Below are positions 44,979-53,888 of a stretch of DNA of 64,000 bases, piece by piece. A model generated the notes under the pieces. The model ran no database searches and was not told where the DNA came from. It was given only the letters and a program-made list of their open reading frames with translations. Position 1 is the stretch's first letter. Each line of letters starts with the position of its first letter. A program made the translations under genes and the position numbers. Where the stretch lies: contig NZ_FZNM01000001.1 in assembly GCF_900188295.1 (NCBI RefSeq), positions 62,001-126,000 of the forward strand, given 5' to 3'. This stretch comes from Paracoccus sediminis (lineage in GTDB: Bacteria > Pseudomonadota > Alphaproteobacteria > Rhodobacterales > Rhodobacteraceae).

Positions 44979-46028
44979 TTGGCGCTGCCGCTGACCCGTG
45001 TGGCGGATCCCGCGTTCGCGGGATTCGACGACATCATCGACGTGCGATCGCCTTCGGAATACGCCGAGGATCACCTGCCCGGCGCCATCAACCTGCCGGT
45101 GCTGGACGATATCGAACGGGCGCGCGTCGGGACCATCTACAGGCAGGTATCCCCCTTCGATGCCCGCAAGATCGGCGGCGCCATGGTCGCCGCCAATGCC
45201 GCGCGCCACATCGCCGGCGCTTTGGCGGACCGGGATGGAGGCTGGCGCGGGCTGATCTATTGCTGGCGGGGCGGGCAGCGGTCGGGCAGCTTTGCCACGA
45301 TCCTGTCGCAGATCGGCTGGCGGGTGGCGCGGATCGACGGCGGCTACAAGGCGTGGCGCGCGCTTGTGGTGGACCGGGTGCAGAACCGGCCCGTGTCCGC
45401 GCCGGTGATCGTGCTGGACGGCAACACCGGCAGCGGCAAGACCGCGATCCTGGCGCGGCTGGCCGCGCGGGGCTGGCAGGTGATCGACCTGGAAGCACTG
45501 GCCAACCATCGCGGCAGCCTGTTCGGCGGGCGCCGCCAGGGACAGCCCAGCCAGAAGCTGTTCGAGGGGCGGCTGGCGATTGCCCTTGAAAGGCTGGATC
45601 CCGCCCGCCCGGTGGTGGTCGAGGCCGAAAGCAGCCGCATTGGCGCGCTGACGGTGCCCAAGGCCATGTGGCAGGCGATCTGCGCAGCGCCCCGGCTGCG
45701 GCTTGACGTGCCGATCGCGGCGCGCGCGGCATTCACCGCCGCAAGCTATGACGACATGGTGGACGATCCGGGGCGGGTCGAGGCGATCCTCGCGGCCCTG
45801 GCCCCGTTGCATCCCGGCGACCGCATCGCGGGCTGGCAGGCCTTGACGGCGTCCCGCGACTGGCGGGGACTGGCCGAGGGGCTGCTGCGCGATCATTACG
45901 ATCCGCGCTATCTGAAACACCGGCTGCGCTATGCCGCGGGGGAACGCGCGGTCGTGCCCCTGGACGATCTGCGCGACCTGGATGCGGCGTCCGCGCGGGT
46001 CGAGGCGGCCTTGGCGCGCCTCGCCTGA
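44979..46028 (+). CDS. mnmH: tRNA 2-selenouridine synthase
   Basis: 349 residues from a TTG at 44979-44981, directly after the L,D-transpeptidase stop. The N-terminal rhodanese domain has active Cys95 in LIYCWRGGQRSG; the C-terminal P-loop domain has DGNTGSGKTAIL (about 147-158). MnmH replaces the 2-thio group at the tRNA wobble uridine by selenium via a geranylated intermediate. Presence of this gene implies selenophosphate synthetase (selD) elsewhere in the genome. Confidence 0.93.
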   Translation: MALPLTRVADPAFAGFDDIIDVRSPSEYAEDHLPGAINLPVLDDIERARVGTIYRQVSPFDARKIGGAMVAANAARHIAGALADRDGGWRGLIYCWRGGQRSGSFATILSQIGWRVARIDGGYKAWRALVVDRVQNRPVSAPVIVLDGNTGSGKTAILARLAARGWQVIDLEALANHRGSLFGGRRQGQPSQKLFEGRLAIALERLDPARPVVVEAESSRIGALTVPKAMWQAICAAPRLRLDVPIAARAAFTAASYDDMVDDPGRVEAILAALAPLHPGDRIAGWQALTASRDWRGLAEGLLRDHYDPRYLKHRLRYAAGERAVVPLDDLRDLDAASARVEAALARLA

Positions 46029-46050
46029 CACCGTTGTTCGCATGGCACGG

Positions 46051-46088
46051 GCCGGAGCCTCCGGCGGGGATATTTGGGTAAAGAAGAC
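46051..46088 (+). repeat. Rhodobacterales-type intergenic repeat, copy 2
   Basis: A perfect hairpin (GCCGGAG-C-CTCCGGC, 46051-46065) is followed by GGGGATATTTGGGTAAAGAAGA. Its architecture matches copy 1 at 28262-28309, in the opposite orientation. It lies between convergent mnmH and punA, where it may also act as a bidirectional transcription barrier. Confidence 0.75.
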
Positions 46089-46090
46089 GC

Positions 46091-46891
46091 TCAGACGTCG
46101 CGCAGGAAGCGGCGCAGGATGCGTTCCAGTTTCGCGGCGCCCAACGGGGCCATGGCCTTGGTATGATCGTGGCTGATCGCCTCGTCGGACAGTCCCGCGC
46201 CCATGTTGGTGATGACGGATATGGCGGCGCAGCGGATGTTCAGGAACCGGGCCAGGATGATTTCGGGCACGGTGGACATGCCCACGGCATCGGCGCCCAG
46301 GATGCGCGCGGCACGGATCTCGGCCGGGGTTTCAAAACTTGGGCCGGAGAACCAGCAATAGACGCCGCCGGGCAGGTCGATGCCCTCAGCCCCCGCGGCA
46401 GCCGACAGGGCCGACCGCATGGCGGCGTCATGGGCGTCGGTCATGGGAACGAAGCGGGCGTCGGTCGGCTCTCCGATCAGGGGATTGGTGCCAGCAAAGG
46501 CGATGTGATCGTCCAGCAGCATCAGTCCGCCCGGCGGGATGTCGGGGCGCAGCGACCCGGCGGCATTGGTCAGGATCAGCCGGTCGCAGCCCAGCGCGGC
46601 CAGCGTTTCCAGCGGCAGCCGCATCGCATCGGCGCGCCCCGATTCATAGTAATGGGACCGGCCGCCGAACACGGCAACGCGGCGGCCTTCCAGCTGGCCG
46701 ATGACCAGCTGCGGCACATGGCCCGACACGCCCGCATGGGGAAAGCCCGGCAGGTCGTCATAGGGGATCGCCACGCCGTCCACGGTGCCCGACAAGTGGC
46801 CCAGGCCCGACCCCAGGATCAACCCGTAGTCCGGCGCCCTATCGCCCGCGCGGTCGCGGATCAGGTGGGCGAGATCACCGCTCCTTGACAT
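46091..46891 (-). CDS. punA: Purine nucleoside phosphorylase (trimeric, PNP I type)
   Basis: 266 residues. Phosphate and base-binding segments are intact: LILGSGLGHLSG (about 24-35), FGGRSHYYESG (about 75-85), LTNAAGSLRPD, the base-contacting FSGPSFETPAEIRA and AVGMSTVPEI, and ISVITNMGAGL. The enzyme splits purine nucleosides into base and ribose-1-phosphate. It is the last gene of the BMP-type nucleoside transport operon, overlapping the second permease gene by 17 bases, which fits salvage of imported nucleosides. Confidence 0.93.
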   Translation of the reverse strand: MSRSGDLAHLIRDRAGDRAPDYGLILGSGLGHLSGTVDGVAIPYDDLPGFPHAGVSGHVPQLVIGQLEGRRVAVFGGRSHYYESGRADAMRLPLETLAALGCDRLILTNAAGSLRPDIPPGGLMLLDDHIAFAGTNPLIGEPTDARFVPMTDAHDAAMRSALSAAAGAEGIDLPGGVYCWFSGPSFETPAEIRAARILGADAVGMSTVPEIILARFLNIRCAAISVITNMGAGLSDEAISHDHTKAMAPLGAAKLERILRRFLRDV

Positions 46892-47927
46892 AGGGTTCTC
46901 CTCCGGCGCGGGGCGGGATGGCGCGGCCGACGAAGCCCGCCAGGATGATGACCGTCAGGATATAGGGCAGCGCGCTCATGAACATCGACGGCACCGTGAC
47001 GATGCCCAGGTCCAGGTTCGGATAGCGATTGGCGACGGCCTCCAACAGGCCGAACAGGAAGGTCGCGCCAAGCGCCCCCCAGGGCCGCCATTTCGCGAAG
47101 ATCAGCGCAGCCAGGGCGATGAAGCCGCGTCCGGCGGTCATCTCCTTGACGAAACCCGCCGACAGACCGGTCGCAAGATAAGCCCCCGCCAGCCCGCAGA
47201 GCAGCCCGGCGATCGCCACGGCGGCGAAACGCAGGCGCGTCACGGACACCCCCGCCGTATCGACCGAGGCCGGATTTTCGCCCACCGCCCGCAACCGCAG
47301 CCCGAAGCGGGTGCGATACAGGATCCACCAGGTCAGCGGCACCATCGCGAAGGCCACATAGACCAGGATCGAATGGCCCGAGATCACATCAGCATAAAGG
47401 GGACCGACGACCGGAACCGGACGCAGGGTTTCGGCCAGCGGCAGGGTGATGTCAGTCAGGCGCGGGGCAGCAGCCAGCCAGCCCGCCGTGTCCGGCCCCG
47501 TGATTCCCGACAGCCAGCCCCGAAAGGGCGCCGTTTGCGTGTCCAGTTCCGCGCCCGGCGTCAGGCTGGGGGTGCGTCCGCCCAGGCCGAAGATCTTCTG
47601 GCCCAGCAGCACCGTCAGCCCGGAGGCAAGGAAATTGATGGCCACGCCCGAGATCAGCTGGTTTCCCCGAAAGGTGATCGAGGCAAGGCCGTGGACCGCC
47701 GACAGCATCAGCGACCCCAGCAGCCCCGCGACAAGGCCCAGCCAGACGTTCCCGGTCAGCGCGGCCACCGTGGCGGCGCTGAACGCGGCCATGAGCATCT
47801 TGCCTTCCAGCCCGATGTCGAACACCCCGGCGCGTTCGGAATACAGCCCGGCCAGGCAGGCCAGCAGCAGGGGCGTCATCAGCCGCACCGCGCTGTCGAG
47901 AATCTGGAGGATGGTGTTCAGGTCCAT
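46875..47927 (-). CDS. Nucleoside ABC transporter permease 2
   Basis: 350 residues, a BPD_transp_2 (branched-chain/ribose type) permease of the PnrC/NupQ kind. Eight or more helices and the family motif GVFDIGLEGKMLMAAF (about 34-49) with TPLLLACLAGLYSERA. The start ATG shares a base with the stop of permease 1 (TGATG). It forms the heterodimeric pore with permease 1. Confidence 0.92.
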   Translation of the reverse strand: MDLNTILQILDSAVRLMTPLLLACLAGLYSERAGVFDIGLEGKMLMAAFSAATVAALTGNVWLGLVAGLLGSLMLSAVHGLASITFRGNQLISGVAINFLASGLTVLLGQKIFGLGGRTPSLTPGAELDTQTAPFRGWLSGITGPDTAGWLAAAPRLTDITLPLAETLRPVPVVGPLYADVISGHSILVYVAFAMVPLTWWILYRTRFGLRLRAVGENPASVDTAGVSVTRLRFAAVAIAGLLCGLAGAYLATGLSAGFVKEMTAGRGFIALAALIFAKWRPWGALGATFLFGLLEAVANRYPNLDLGIVTVPSMFMSALPYILTVIILAGFVGRAIPPRAGGEPYVKER

Positions 47928-49024
47928 CAGGCCTTCCTCCGGCCGCGCATCGCCATGAAAATCCGTTCCAGCGGCACCCGCACCATGTTGTCCAGGGCGC
48001 CGGTGAACAGGATCACAAGCGCCTGGATGACGATAATCAGTTCGCGCGGAATGCTGGTCCACAGCGCCAGTTCGCCCCCGCCCTGATACAAAAACCCGAA
48101 CAGCAGCGCCGCCAGGAACACGCCCAGCGGGTGGTTGCGGCCCATCAGCGCCACCGCGATGCCGATGAAGCCCGCGCCCTCGACCGCGTTCAGGACCAGA
48201 CGCTCGGCCTCGCCCATGACGCTGTTGATGGCCATCAGGCCTGCCAGCCCGCCGGACATCAGCATGGCGATGACGGTGATGCGGACCGGGTTGATGCCCG
48301 CATACAGCGCGGCCGGTTCGGATTTGCCGAAGGCCCGGATCTCGAATCCCAGGCGGGACCGCCAGATCAGCAGCCAGACCAGGACGCAGGCGATCACGGC
48401 CACGAAAAAGCTGACGTTGACGGGGGTGTTCCTGCCCCATTCAAAGCCAAGGGACAGCGCCATGTCCGACAGCTTGGGCAGCTGCGTGGTTTCGGGAAAG
48501 CGGCCGGATGCCGGATCCATGCTGCCCACCGGGCGCAGCAGGTTCACCAGGATATAGTTCAGCGCGGCGGCGGCGATGAAATTGAACATGATCGTGGTGA
48601 TGACGATGTGGCTGCCGCGCCTTGCCTGAAGCCAGGCCGGGATCAGCGCCCAGGCCGCGCCGAACGCTGCGGCCCCGATCATGGCGGCGGGCAGGGCAAG
48701 CGCCCAGTGGGGCAGGGGCAGGGACAGCAGCACCAGGGCCACGCCCAGCCCGCCCATCGCCGCCTGGCCCTCGCCGCCGATGTTGAACAGGCTGGCGTGA
48801 TAGGCGACCATCACCGCAAGCCCGGTGAAGATGAAGTTCGTGGCGTAATACAGCGTGAATCCCCAGCCATAGCTGGACCCCAGCGCGCCGTCGATCATGG
48901 TGGCCAGCGCCTCGACCGGGCTTTCGCCGATGGCCAGGATCACCAGCGCCGAAATGCCCATGGCCAGCACCAGTGAGATCAGCGGCGTCAGCAGAACATC
49001 GGCCCATTTCGGCATCTTCTCCAT
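47927..49024 (-). CDS. Nucleoside ABC transporter permease 1
   Basis: 365 residues from the ATG at 49022-49024. The transporter signature SLFNIGGEGQAAMGG (about 79-93) and the long hydrophobic segments place it in the same family as permease 2. The frame continues upstream only as non-coding overlap with the lipoprotein gene. Together with permease 2 it forms the membrane pore that receives nucleosides from the BMP-type binding protein. Confidence 0.92.
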   Translation of the reverse strand: MEKMPKWADVLLTPLISLVLAMGISALVILAIGESPVEALATMIDGALGSSYGWGFTLYYATNFIFTGLAVMVAYHASLFNIGGEGQAAMGGLGVALVLLSLPLPHWALALPAAMIGAAAFGAAWALIPAWLQARRGSHIVITTIMFNFIAAAALNYILVNLLRPVGSMDPASGRFPETTQLPKLSDMALSLGFEWGRNTPVNVSFFVAVIACVLVWLLIWRSRLGFEIRAFGKSEPAALYAGINPVRITVIAMLMSGGLAGLMAINSVMGEAERLVLNAVEGAGFIGIAVALMGRNHPLGVFLAALLFGFLYQGGGELALWTSIPRELIIVIQALVILFTGALDNMVRVPLERIFMAMRGRRKA

Positions 49025-49029
49025 GATCG

Positions 49030-49590
49030 TCAACCTTTCATGCCGTCGCACAGCGACAGAAACTTGCGGGCATCGGCGATCTGGTCCCAACTGACCGCAT
49101 CGCCGTTCCCGGCCATGCGCGCCATGGTGCGGGCACGAGGCACGATGCCGTTCGCGCCGGGATAGCCGCGCACGGCCAGCAGGTTCTCCTCGGCCCGCGT
49201 CTTGCCCTGGCGCGCCTCGCCCGTGCAGCGGCTGCCGTCGGGCAGGGTGGCGAAGGCGATGGCGACGCGGCCCGTCACCTGGGGCGCGGTTTGCGCCCCG
49301 GCGGGCACCTGCACCGGGGCCTGGTCGGCGCAGGCGGTGCCCTGGACGGTCGTCACGCAGCTTGCGGCGAAATCGTTGCGGTAATCGGACCCCCCGACGG
49401 GATCGGCCACGGCCCAACTGCCGTCCTGGTTGCGTGCGCGGGTCAGGGCGCGGGCCTCGGCCGCCATCACCAGGCGGTCGGGGGCGTCCCCGCCCGGCCA
49501 GATGTCCAGCCGGGGAATCTGGGGCATGGGAACGGCGCTGCAACTTGCAGCCAGCAAAAGAAACGAAAGGCAGGCCATGCGGGCAGGCAT
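49030..49590 (-). CDS. Lipoprotein of unknown function inside the nucleoside transport operon
   Basis: 186 residues. The signal ends in LLLAASCSAVP, a lipobox with Cys17, so the mature protein is lipid-anchored. It has three further Cys pairs of possible disulfides (SCVTTVQGTACADQ, SRCTGEARQ, LSLCDGMKG). Start and stop are tight against neighbours: the ATG at 49588-49590 overlaps the ATPase stop (TAATG), and permease 1 begins 5 bases after its end. Its place between ATPase and permease genes suggests an accessory role in nucleoside uptake, but no family is recognised. Confidence 0.8.
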   Translation of the reverse strand: MPARMACLSFLLLAASCSAVPMPQIPRLDIWPGGDAPDRLVMAAEARALTRARNQDGSWAVADPVGGSDYRNDFAASCVTTVQGTACADQAPVQVPAGAQTAPQVTGRVAIAFATLPDGSRCTGEARQGKTRAEENLLAVRGYPGANGIVPRARTMARMAGNGDAVSWDQIADARKFLSLCDGMKG

Positions 49591-51203
49591 TATCGGGATT
49601 CTCGGAAAAGGCCCTGGGTCGGTGGATTTGCGGCGGCGTCGACGCCCGCCATCAGCAGGCCCAGATCGCCGGTGGTGGCGTCGCCGGGCAAGCGTTCGCC
49701 CATGATGCGGCCGTCGAACATCACGGCAATGCGGTCCGACAGCGACAGGATTTCGTCCAGTTCGACGGAAACCAGCAGGATCGCCTTGCCCGCGTCGCGC
49801 AATTCCACGATCCGCCTGTGGATGAACTCGATGGCGCCGATGTCCACGCCGCGCGTGGGCTGGCCGATCAGCAGCAGGTCGGGATTGCGCTCGATTTCGC
49901 GGGCCACGACGATCTTTTGCTGGTTGCCGCCGGAAAAATTGCGCGCGGCCAGATCGCAGGTCGGAGGGCGCACGTCGAACCGTTTGATCTTGGCCTCGGC
50001 GTCGCGACGGATCGCGTCGCGGTCCATCAGCAGGCCGCGACCGTATTCCGGGGCGTCGTGGTATCCGAAGGCCACGTTCTCCCAGGCGGCAAAATCCATG
50101 ATGAGACCCTCGACCTGCCGATCCTCGGGGATATGGCCGATGCCCTGACGGCGACGTTCCGCGGCATTGCAGGCCGCCCCGGCCACGGGCACGGGGGCGC
50201 CGTTCATTCGTATCGCGCCGGATATCGCGCTGCCCTTTTCGGGGTATCCGCCCAGGATCTCCAGCAGTTGCGTCTGGCCGTTGCCGCTGACGCCTGCGAT
50301 GCCCAAGATTTCGCCCGCGCGGATGTCCAGATCGATGCCGCGCAGACGTTCCACGCCATCCCCGTCAACCATTCGGAGGCCGCGCACCTCGAGGATCGGC
50401 CGGCCGGGCCGGGCCGGGGCCTTTTGCACGTTCAGCAGCACCTTGCGCCCCACCATCAGTTCGGCCAGCTGTTCGGGCGAGGTTTCGGCGGTGCTGACCG
50501 ATGCCACCATCTCGCCGCGGCGCATCACCGACACGGTGTCGGTGATCTCCATGATCTCGCGCAGCTTGTGGGTAATCAGGATGATCGTCTTGCCCTCGGC
50601 CCGCAGGCCTTCCAGGATGCGGAACAGGTGGTCGGCCTCGGCCGGGGTCAGAACGCCGGTCGGCTCGTCCAGGATCAGGATGTCGGCCTGGCGGTACAGC
50701 GCCTTGAGGATCTCGACCCGCTGCTGGTGGCCGACCGACAGATCCTCGACCGTCTCGTCGGGATCGACGTTCAGTTCGTAATCCCGCGCCAGTTGCCCCA
50801 GCACGCCGCGCGCCTTGGACAGTGACGGGCGCAGCAGGCGCCCGTCCTCGGCGCCCAGGATGATGTTTTCCAGCACGGTGAAGTTCTGCACCAGCTTGAA
50901 ATGCTGGAACACCATGCCGATGCCGGCGCGGATCGCGGTCTGGCTGTCGGCGATGGTCAGGGGCCGGCCACCCACCAGGATCTCGCCCGCGTCGGGTTTG
51001 TAAAAGCCGTACAGGATCGACATCAGCGTGGACTTGCCCGCGCCGTTTTCGCCGATGATGCCGTGGATCGTGCCCTTTTCGACGCGCAGGTCGATGTCGC
51101 GGTTGGCCTGCACGGGGCCGAAGGCCTTGGAAATGCCGCGCAGTTCGATGGCCGCAGGGGCGGCCGTGGCCGGCCGCCCCCTTGTTTGCGCCCCTGGGGT
51201 CAT
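49590..51203 (-). CDS. Nucleoside ABC transporter ATPase (tandem domains)
   Basis: 537 residues with two ABC domains in one chain, as in sugar and nucleoside importers. First domain: Walker A GENGAGKST (about 52-60), signature LSVGHQQRVEILKAL and Walker B LILDEPTGVL. Second domain: GVSGNGQTQLLEIL in the degenerate Walker A, FSGGNQQKIVVARE signature and LLLIGQPTRGVDIGA. It powers the permease pair; starts one base after the binding-protein stop. Confidence 0.94.
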   Translation of the reverse strand: MTPGAQTRGRPATAAPAAIELRGISKAFGPVQANRDIDLRVEKGTIHGIIGENGAGKSTLMSILYGFYKPDAGEILVGGRPLTIADSQTAIRAGIGMVFQHFKLVQNFTVLENIILGAEDGRLLRPSLSKARGVLGQLARDYELNVDPDETVEDLSVGHQQRVEILKALYRQADILILDEPTGVLTPAEADHLFRILEGLRAEGKTIILITHKLREIMEITDTVSVMRRGEMVASVSTAETSPEQLAELMVGRKVLLNVQKAPARPGRPILEVRGLRMVDGDGVERLRGIDLDIRAGEILGIAGVSGNGQTQLLEILGGYPEKGSAISGAIRMNGAPVPVAGAACNAAERRRQGIGHIPEDRQVEGLIMDFAAWENVAFGYHDAPEYGRGLLMDRDAIRRDAEAKIKRFDVRPPTCDLAARNFSGGNQQKIVVAREIERNPDLLLIGQPTRGVDIGAIEFIHRRIVELRDAGKAILLVSVELDEILSLSDRIAVMFDGRIMGERLPGDATTGDLGLLMAGVDAAANPPTQGLFRESR

Positions 51204-51204
51204 G

Positions 51205-52188
51205 TCACTGGACCGGGCAGGTGTTGTCGGTCATATAATCATGAACCATCGTCTCGCCCGAGACGATCCTGGCCCGCGCGTCGTCCACGGCGGCCTGCAT
51301 GTCCGGGGTAATCAGCGGCTTGTTGTTGTCGTCGATGGCGACGTCCACACCTTCGGCCTTGAGGTCCATGATCTTGACGCCCGGCTGCACGCCGTTGGTG
51401 AAGGCGTCATAGACCGCGTTGTCCACGCGTTTCACCATGGATGTCAGCACCTTGCCCGGATGCAGATGGTTCTGGTTGCTGTCCACGCCGACCGACAGGA
51501 TGCCGCCGTCCGCCGCCGCTTGCAGGATGCCGATGCCGGTGCCCCCGGCGGCGGCATAGATCACGTCGGCGCCCTGGCTGATCTGCGCCTTGGCCAGCTC
51601 GCCGCCCTTGACCGGATCGTTCCAGGCGGCGGGGGTCGTGCCGGTATAGTTGATGAGGACCGTGCCGTCGGGCTTGGCGGCCTTGAAGCCCTGGGCAAAG
51701 CCGCATTCGAACTTGCGGATCAGCGGAATGTCCATGCCGCCGATGAATCCCACCGTGCCCGACTGCGACGCCATCGCCGCCATGATCCCGGCCAGATAGC
51801 TGCCCTGTTCCTCGGTGAAGACGACCGATTGCACGTTGGGCTGTTCCACAACCATGTCGATGATGGCGAATTTGGTGTCGGGGTAATCGGGGGCCACCTG
51901 GTTCAGCACGTCGCCAAAGGCGAAGCCGGTCATGACGATGGGGTTGGCGCCGGTTTCGGCCAGACGGCGCAGGGCCTGTTCGCGCTGCGCCTCGGACTGC
52001 ATCTCCAGTTCCTTGTAGGTGCCGCCGGTTTCCTCGGCCCAGCGTTGCGCGCCCATGAAGGCGGCCTCGTTGAAGGACTTGTCGAACTTGCCGCCAAGGT
52101 CGAAGATCAGCGCCGGTTCGGCCAGCGCGGCGGCGCCCGTCAGGGCCGTCAGCGCCACACCCGCAAGCAGCGATTTCGTGGGGGACAT
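51205..52188 (-). CDS. BMP-family nucleoside-binding protein
   Basis: 327 residues, first gene of the operon. A signal peptide (about 1-23, ending AALAEP) has no Cys lipobox, so it is free in the periplasm. The BMP fold is recognised by LIFDLGGKFDKSFNEAAFMG, PIVMTGFAFGDVLNQVA and VIYAAAGGTGIGILQAA. Members such as PnrA and BmpA bind purine nucleosides; the phosphorylase gene in the same operon supports that substrate here. Confidence 0.93.
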   Translation of the reverse strand: MSPTKSLLAGVALTALTGAAALAEPALIFDLGGKFDKSFNEAAFMGAQRWAEETGGTYKELEMQSEAQREQALRRLAETGANPIVMTGFAFGDVLNQVAPDYPDTKFAIIDMVVEQPNVQSVVFTEEQGSYLAGIMAAMASQSGTVGFIGGMDIPLIRKFECGFAQGFKAAKPDGTVLINYTGTTPAAWNDPVKGGELAKAQISQGADVIYAAAGGTGIGILQAAADGGILSVGVDSNQNHLHPGKVLTSMVKRVDNAVYDAFTNGVQPGVKIMDLKAEGVDVAIDDNNKPLITPDMQAAVDDARARIVSGETMVHDYMTDNTCPVQ

Positions 52189-52267
52189 AAGTAAACCTCA
52201 TCCTGTTGTTGCGGGCGATTCAAGCCGCCCGCCGATGGCGCGATTAGGGCGCATCGGCCCTTGGCGG

Positions 52268-52687
52268 TCAACCGCCTTGTTGGCCGGGTTGCAGGGGCAG
52301 GGCCATCACGACGGCGTCCAGATCGGCACCGTAATAGCGCCGCCTGCGCCCCGCGTGTTGCCAGCCTGCCGCACGATAAAGGGCCTGCGCGGGGATGTTG
52401 TCGGCCGCGACCTCCAGAAAGGCGCGCAAGGCCCCCCGCCTGCGTGACGTGGCGGCAAAGTCGTCGACCAGATCGCGTCCGATGCCCTGGCGGCGGGCAT
52501 CGGGCGCAACGGCCAGGGTCAGCAGTTCGGCCTGGTCCGCGACGGCGCGGCCCAGCAGGAAGCCGCGCGGCCGGGACAGAGCAAAGACATGGGGGCTATC
52601 CAGGAGGCTGGCGAATTCGGCGCTGTTCCATGGGCGGGGATGGGTGAAGCAGCGCGCGTGCAGCGCGGCAAGCTGGCCGGGTGTCAT
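52268..52687 (-). CDS. rimI: GNAT N-acetyltransferase, RimI-like
   Basis: 139 residues with the GNAT acetyl-CoA loop LAVAPDARRQGIGRDLVDDF (about 74-93) and VAADNIPAQALYRAAGW near the C-terminus. RimI-type enzymes acetylate the N-terminus of ribosomal protein S18. It overlaps tsaB by 4 bases; a tsaB-rimI pair is widespread. A longer frame running into tsaB is not real. Confidence 0.88.
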   Translation of the reverse strand: MTPGQLAALHARCFTHPRPWNSAEFASLLDSPHVFALSRPRGFLLGRAVADQAELLTLAVAPDARRQGIGRDLVDDFAATSRRRGALRAFLEVAADNIPAQALYRAAGWQHAGRRRRYYGADLDAVVMALPLQPGQQGG

Positions 52688-53271
52688 GGCAGGATCAGCG
52701 GCGGGGCATCGCGCGCGGGCGCCGCATCGGCAGGGCGCAGGTACAGCGGCGCCGGGCGCGGGCCGGGATCGGCGCGGCGGGACAGGGCGATGCGCGCAAT
52801 CGCCACGGCGGGCGGAACCACGGGCGCCGACGGCGCGGGGCCTGGCGGCAGCGAACCGGCCGTGGCCTGGCGCGGCTGGCTTTGGTCGGGGCCGAAATCC
52901 TGCCAGACGATCTGATCGGCGCGCAGCGGCAGCACGACCCGGCAGGGGCGGGGCAGGCCGAAGGCGGCGGCCTCGGTCGCGGTCACACCGACCGCCGGAA
53001 TGTCCAGCGACAGCGCCAGACCGCGTGCCGCCGCGACCGCGATGCGGATGCCGGTGAAATTGCCCGGCCCGATGCCGGTGCCGATCACGTCCAGATCGCG
53101 CCAGCCAAGGCCCGCGGCGGACAGAAGCGATTGCAGCAGCGGGAACAGGCGTTCCGTCTGGCCCTTGGACATGTCCTCGGACGCCTGCGCCAGGACGGTC
53201 TCGCCCCGCAGCAAAGCGGCCGCGCACTGCGCGGCCGATGTGTCGAAGCCAAGGGCAAGAGGGTCAGGCAA
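52684..53271 (-). CDS. tsaB: tRNA threonylcarbamoyladenosine biosynthesis protein TsaB
   Basis: 195 residues, the actin-like fold paralogue of TsaD that activates it. The ASKHA start (LALGFDTSAAQCAAALLRG), SLLSAAGLGWRDLDVIGTGIGPGNFTGIRI (quoted as GTGIGPGNFTGIRI) and AVGVTATEAAAFG are typical. With TsaD (62350-63420) it forms N6-threonylcarbamoyladenosine at tRNA position 37. Overlaps the nfuA gene by 8 bases. Confidence 0.93.
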   Translation of the reverse strand: MPDPLALGFDTSAAQCAAALLRGETVLAQASEDMSKGQTERLFPLLQSLLSAAGLGWRDLDVIGTGIGPGNFTGIRIAVAAARGLALSLDIPAVGVTATEAAAFGLPRPCRVVLPLRADQIVWQDFGPDQSQPRQATAGSLPPGPAPSAPVVPPAVAIARIALSRRADPGPRPAPLYLRPADAAPARDAPPLILP

Positions 53272-53821
53272 CCGGCCGGACCTCGACCACCTCGGGGATG
53301 TAATGGCGCAGCAGGTTCTCGATCCCCATCTTCAGGGTCAGGGTCGATGACGGGCAGCCCGCGCAGGCCCCCTGCATGTGCAGATAGACCACGCCCCGGT
53401 CGAAGCCGTGGAAGGTGATGTCGCCGCCGTCCTGCGCCACGGCGGGGCGGACGCGGGTGTCCAGCAGTTCCTTGATCTGGACCACGATGTCGGAATCGGG
53501 TCCGTCGTGGCTGGCATGGCCCGACTGGTCCGCCGTGCCTTCGACCGATGGGGCGCCGGACTGGAAATGTTCCATGATCGCGCCCAGGATCGACGGCTTG
53601 AGATGATCCCACGGCTGGTCGTCGGCCTTGGTCACGGTCACGAAGTCGCGGCCCAGGAACACGCCGCTGACCCCGCCCACCGCGAAGATGCGGCTGGCCA
53701 GGGGGGATTTGGACGCCGTGTCGGCCGCGGGAAAATCCGCCGTGCCGCTGTCCAGAACGGTTTCGCCGGGCAGGAATTTCAGCGTCGCGGGGTTCGGGGT
53801 GGTTTCGGTCTGGATGAACAT
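53264..53821 (-). CDS. nfuA: NfuA-type Fe-S carrier protein
   Basis: 185 residues from the ATG at 53819-53821. N-terminal Nfu domain begins MFIQTETTPNPATLKFLPG; the C-terminal NifU domain carries the cluster-binding C153-x-x-C156 (GACAGCPSSTLTLKMGIE). It transfers 4Fe-4S clusters to target enzymes. It heads the nfuA-tsaB-rimI unit. Confidence 0.94.
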   Translation of the reverse strand: MFIQTETTPNPATLKFLPGETVLDSGTADFPAADTASKSPLASRIFAVGGVSGVFLGRDFVTVTKADDQPWDHLKPSILGAIMEHFQSGAPSVEGTADQSGHASHDGPDSDIVVQIKELLDTRVRPAVAQDGGDITFHGFDRGVVYLHMQGACAGCPSSTLTLKMGIENLLRHYIPEVVEVRPVA

Positions 53822-53888
53822 GGGCCGGACTCCTTTGGATGGGATATGGCGACGGCGGGCCTGTGGGTCAAGCGTTGCGCAAGGGGTG

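Noticed and set aside
44979..46028. Selenocysteine insertion in mnmH
   Set aside because: The enzyme uses selenium as substrate, but the active residue is an ordinary Cys codon and there is no in-frame TGA.
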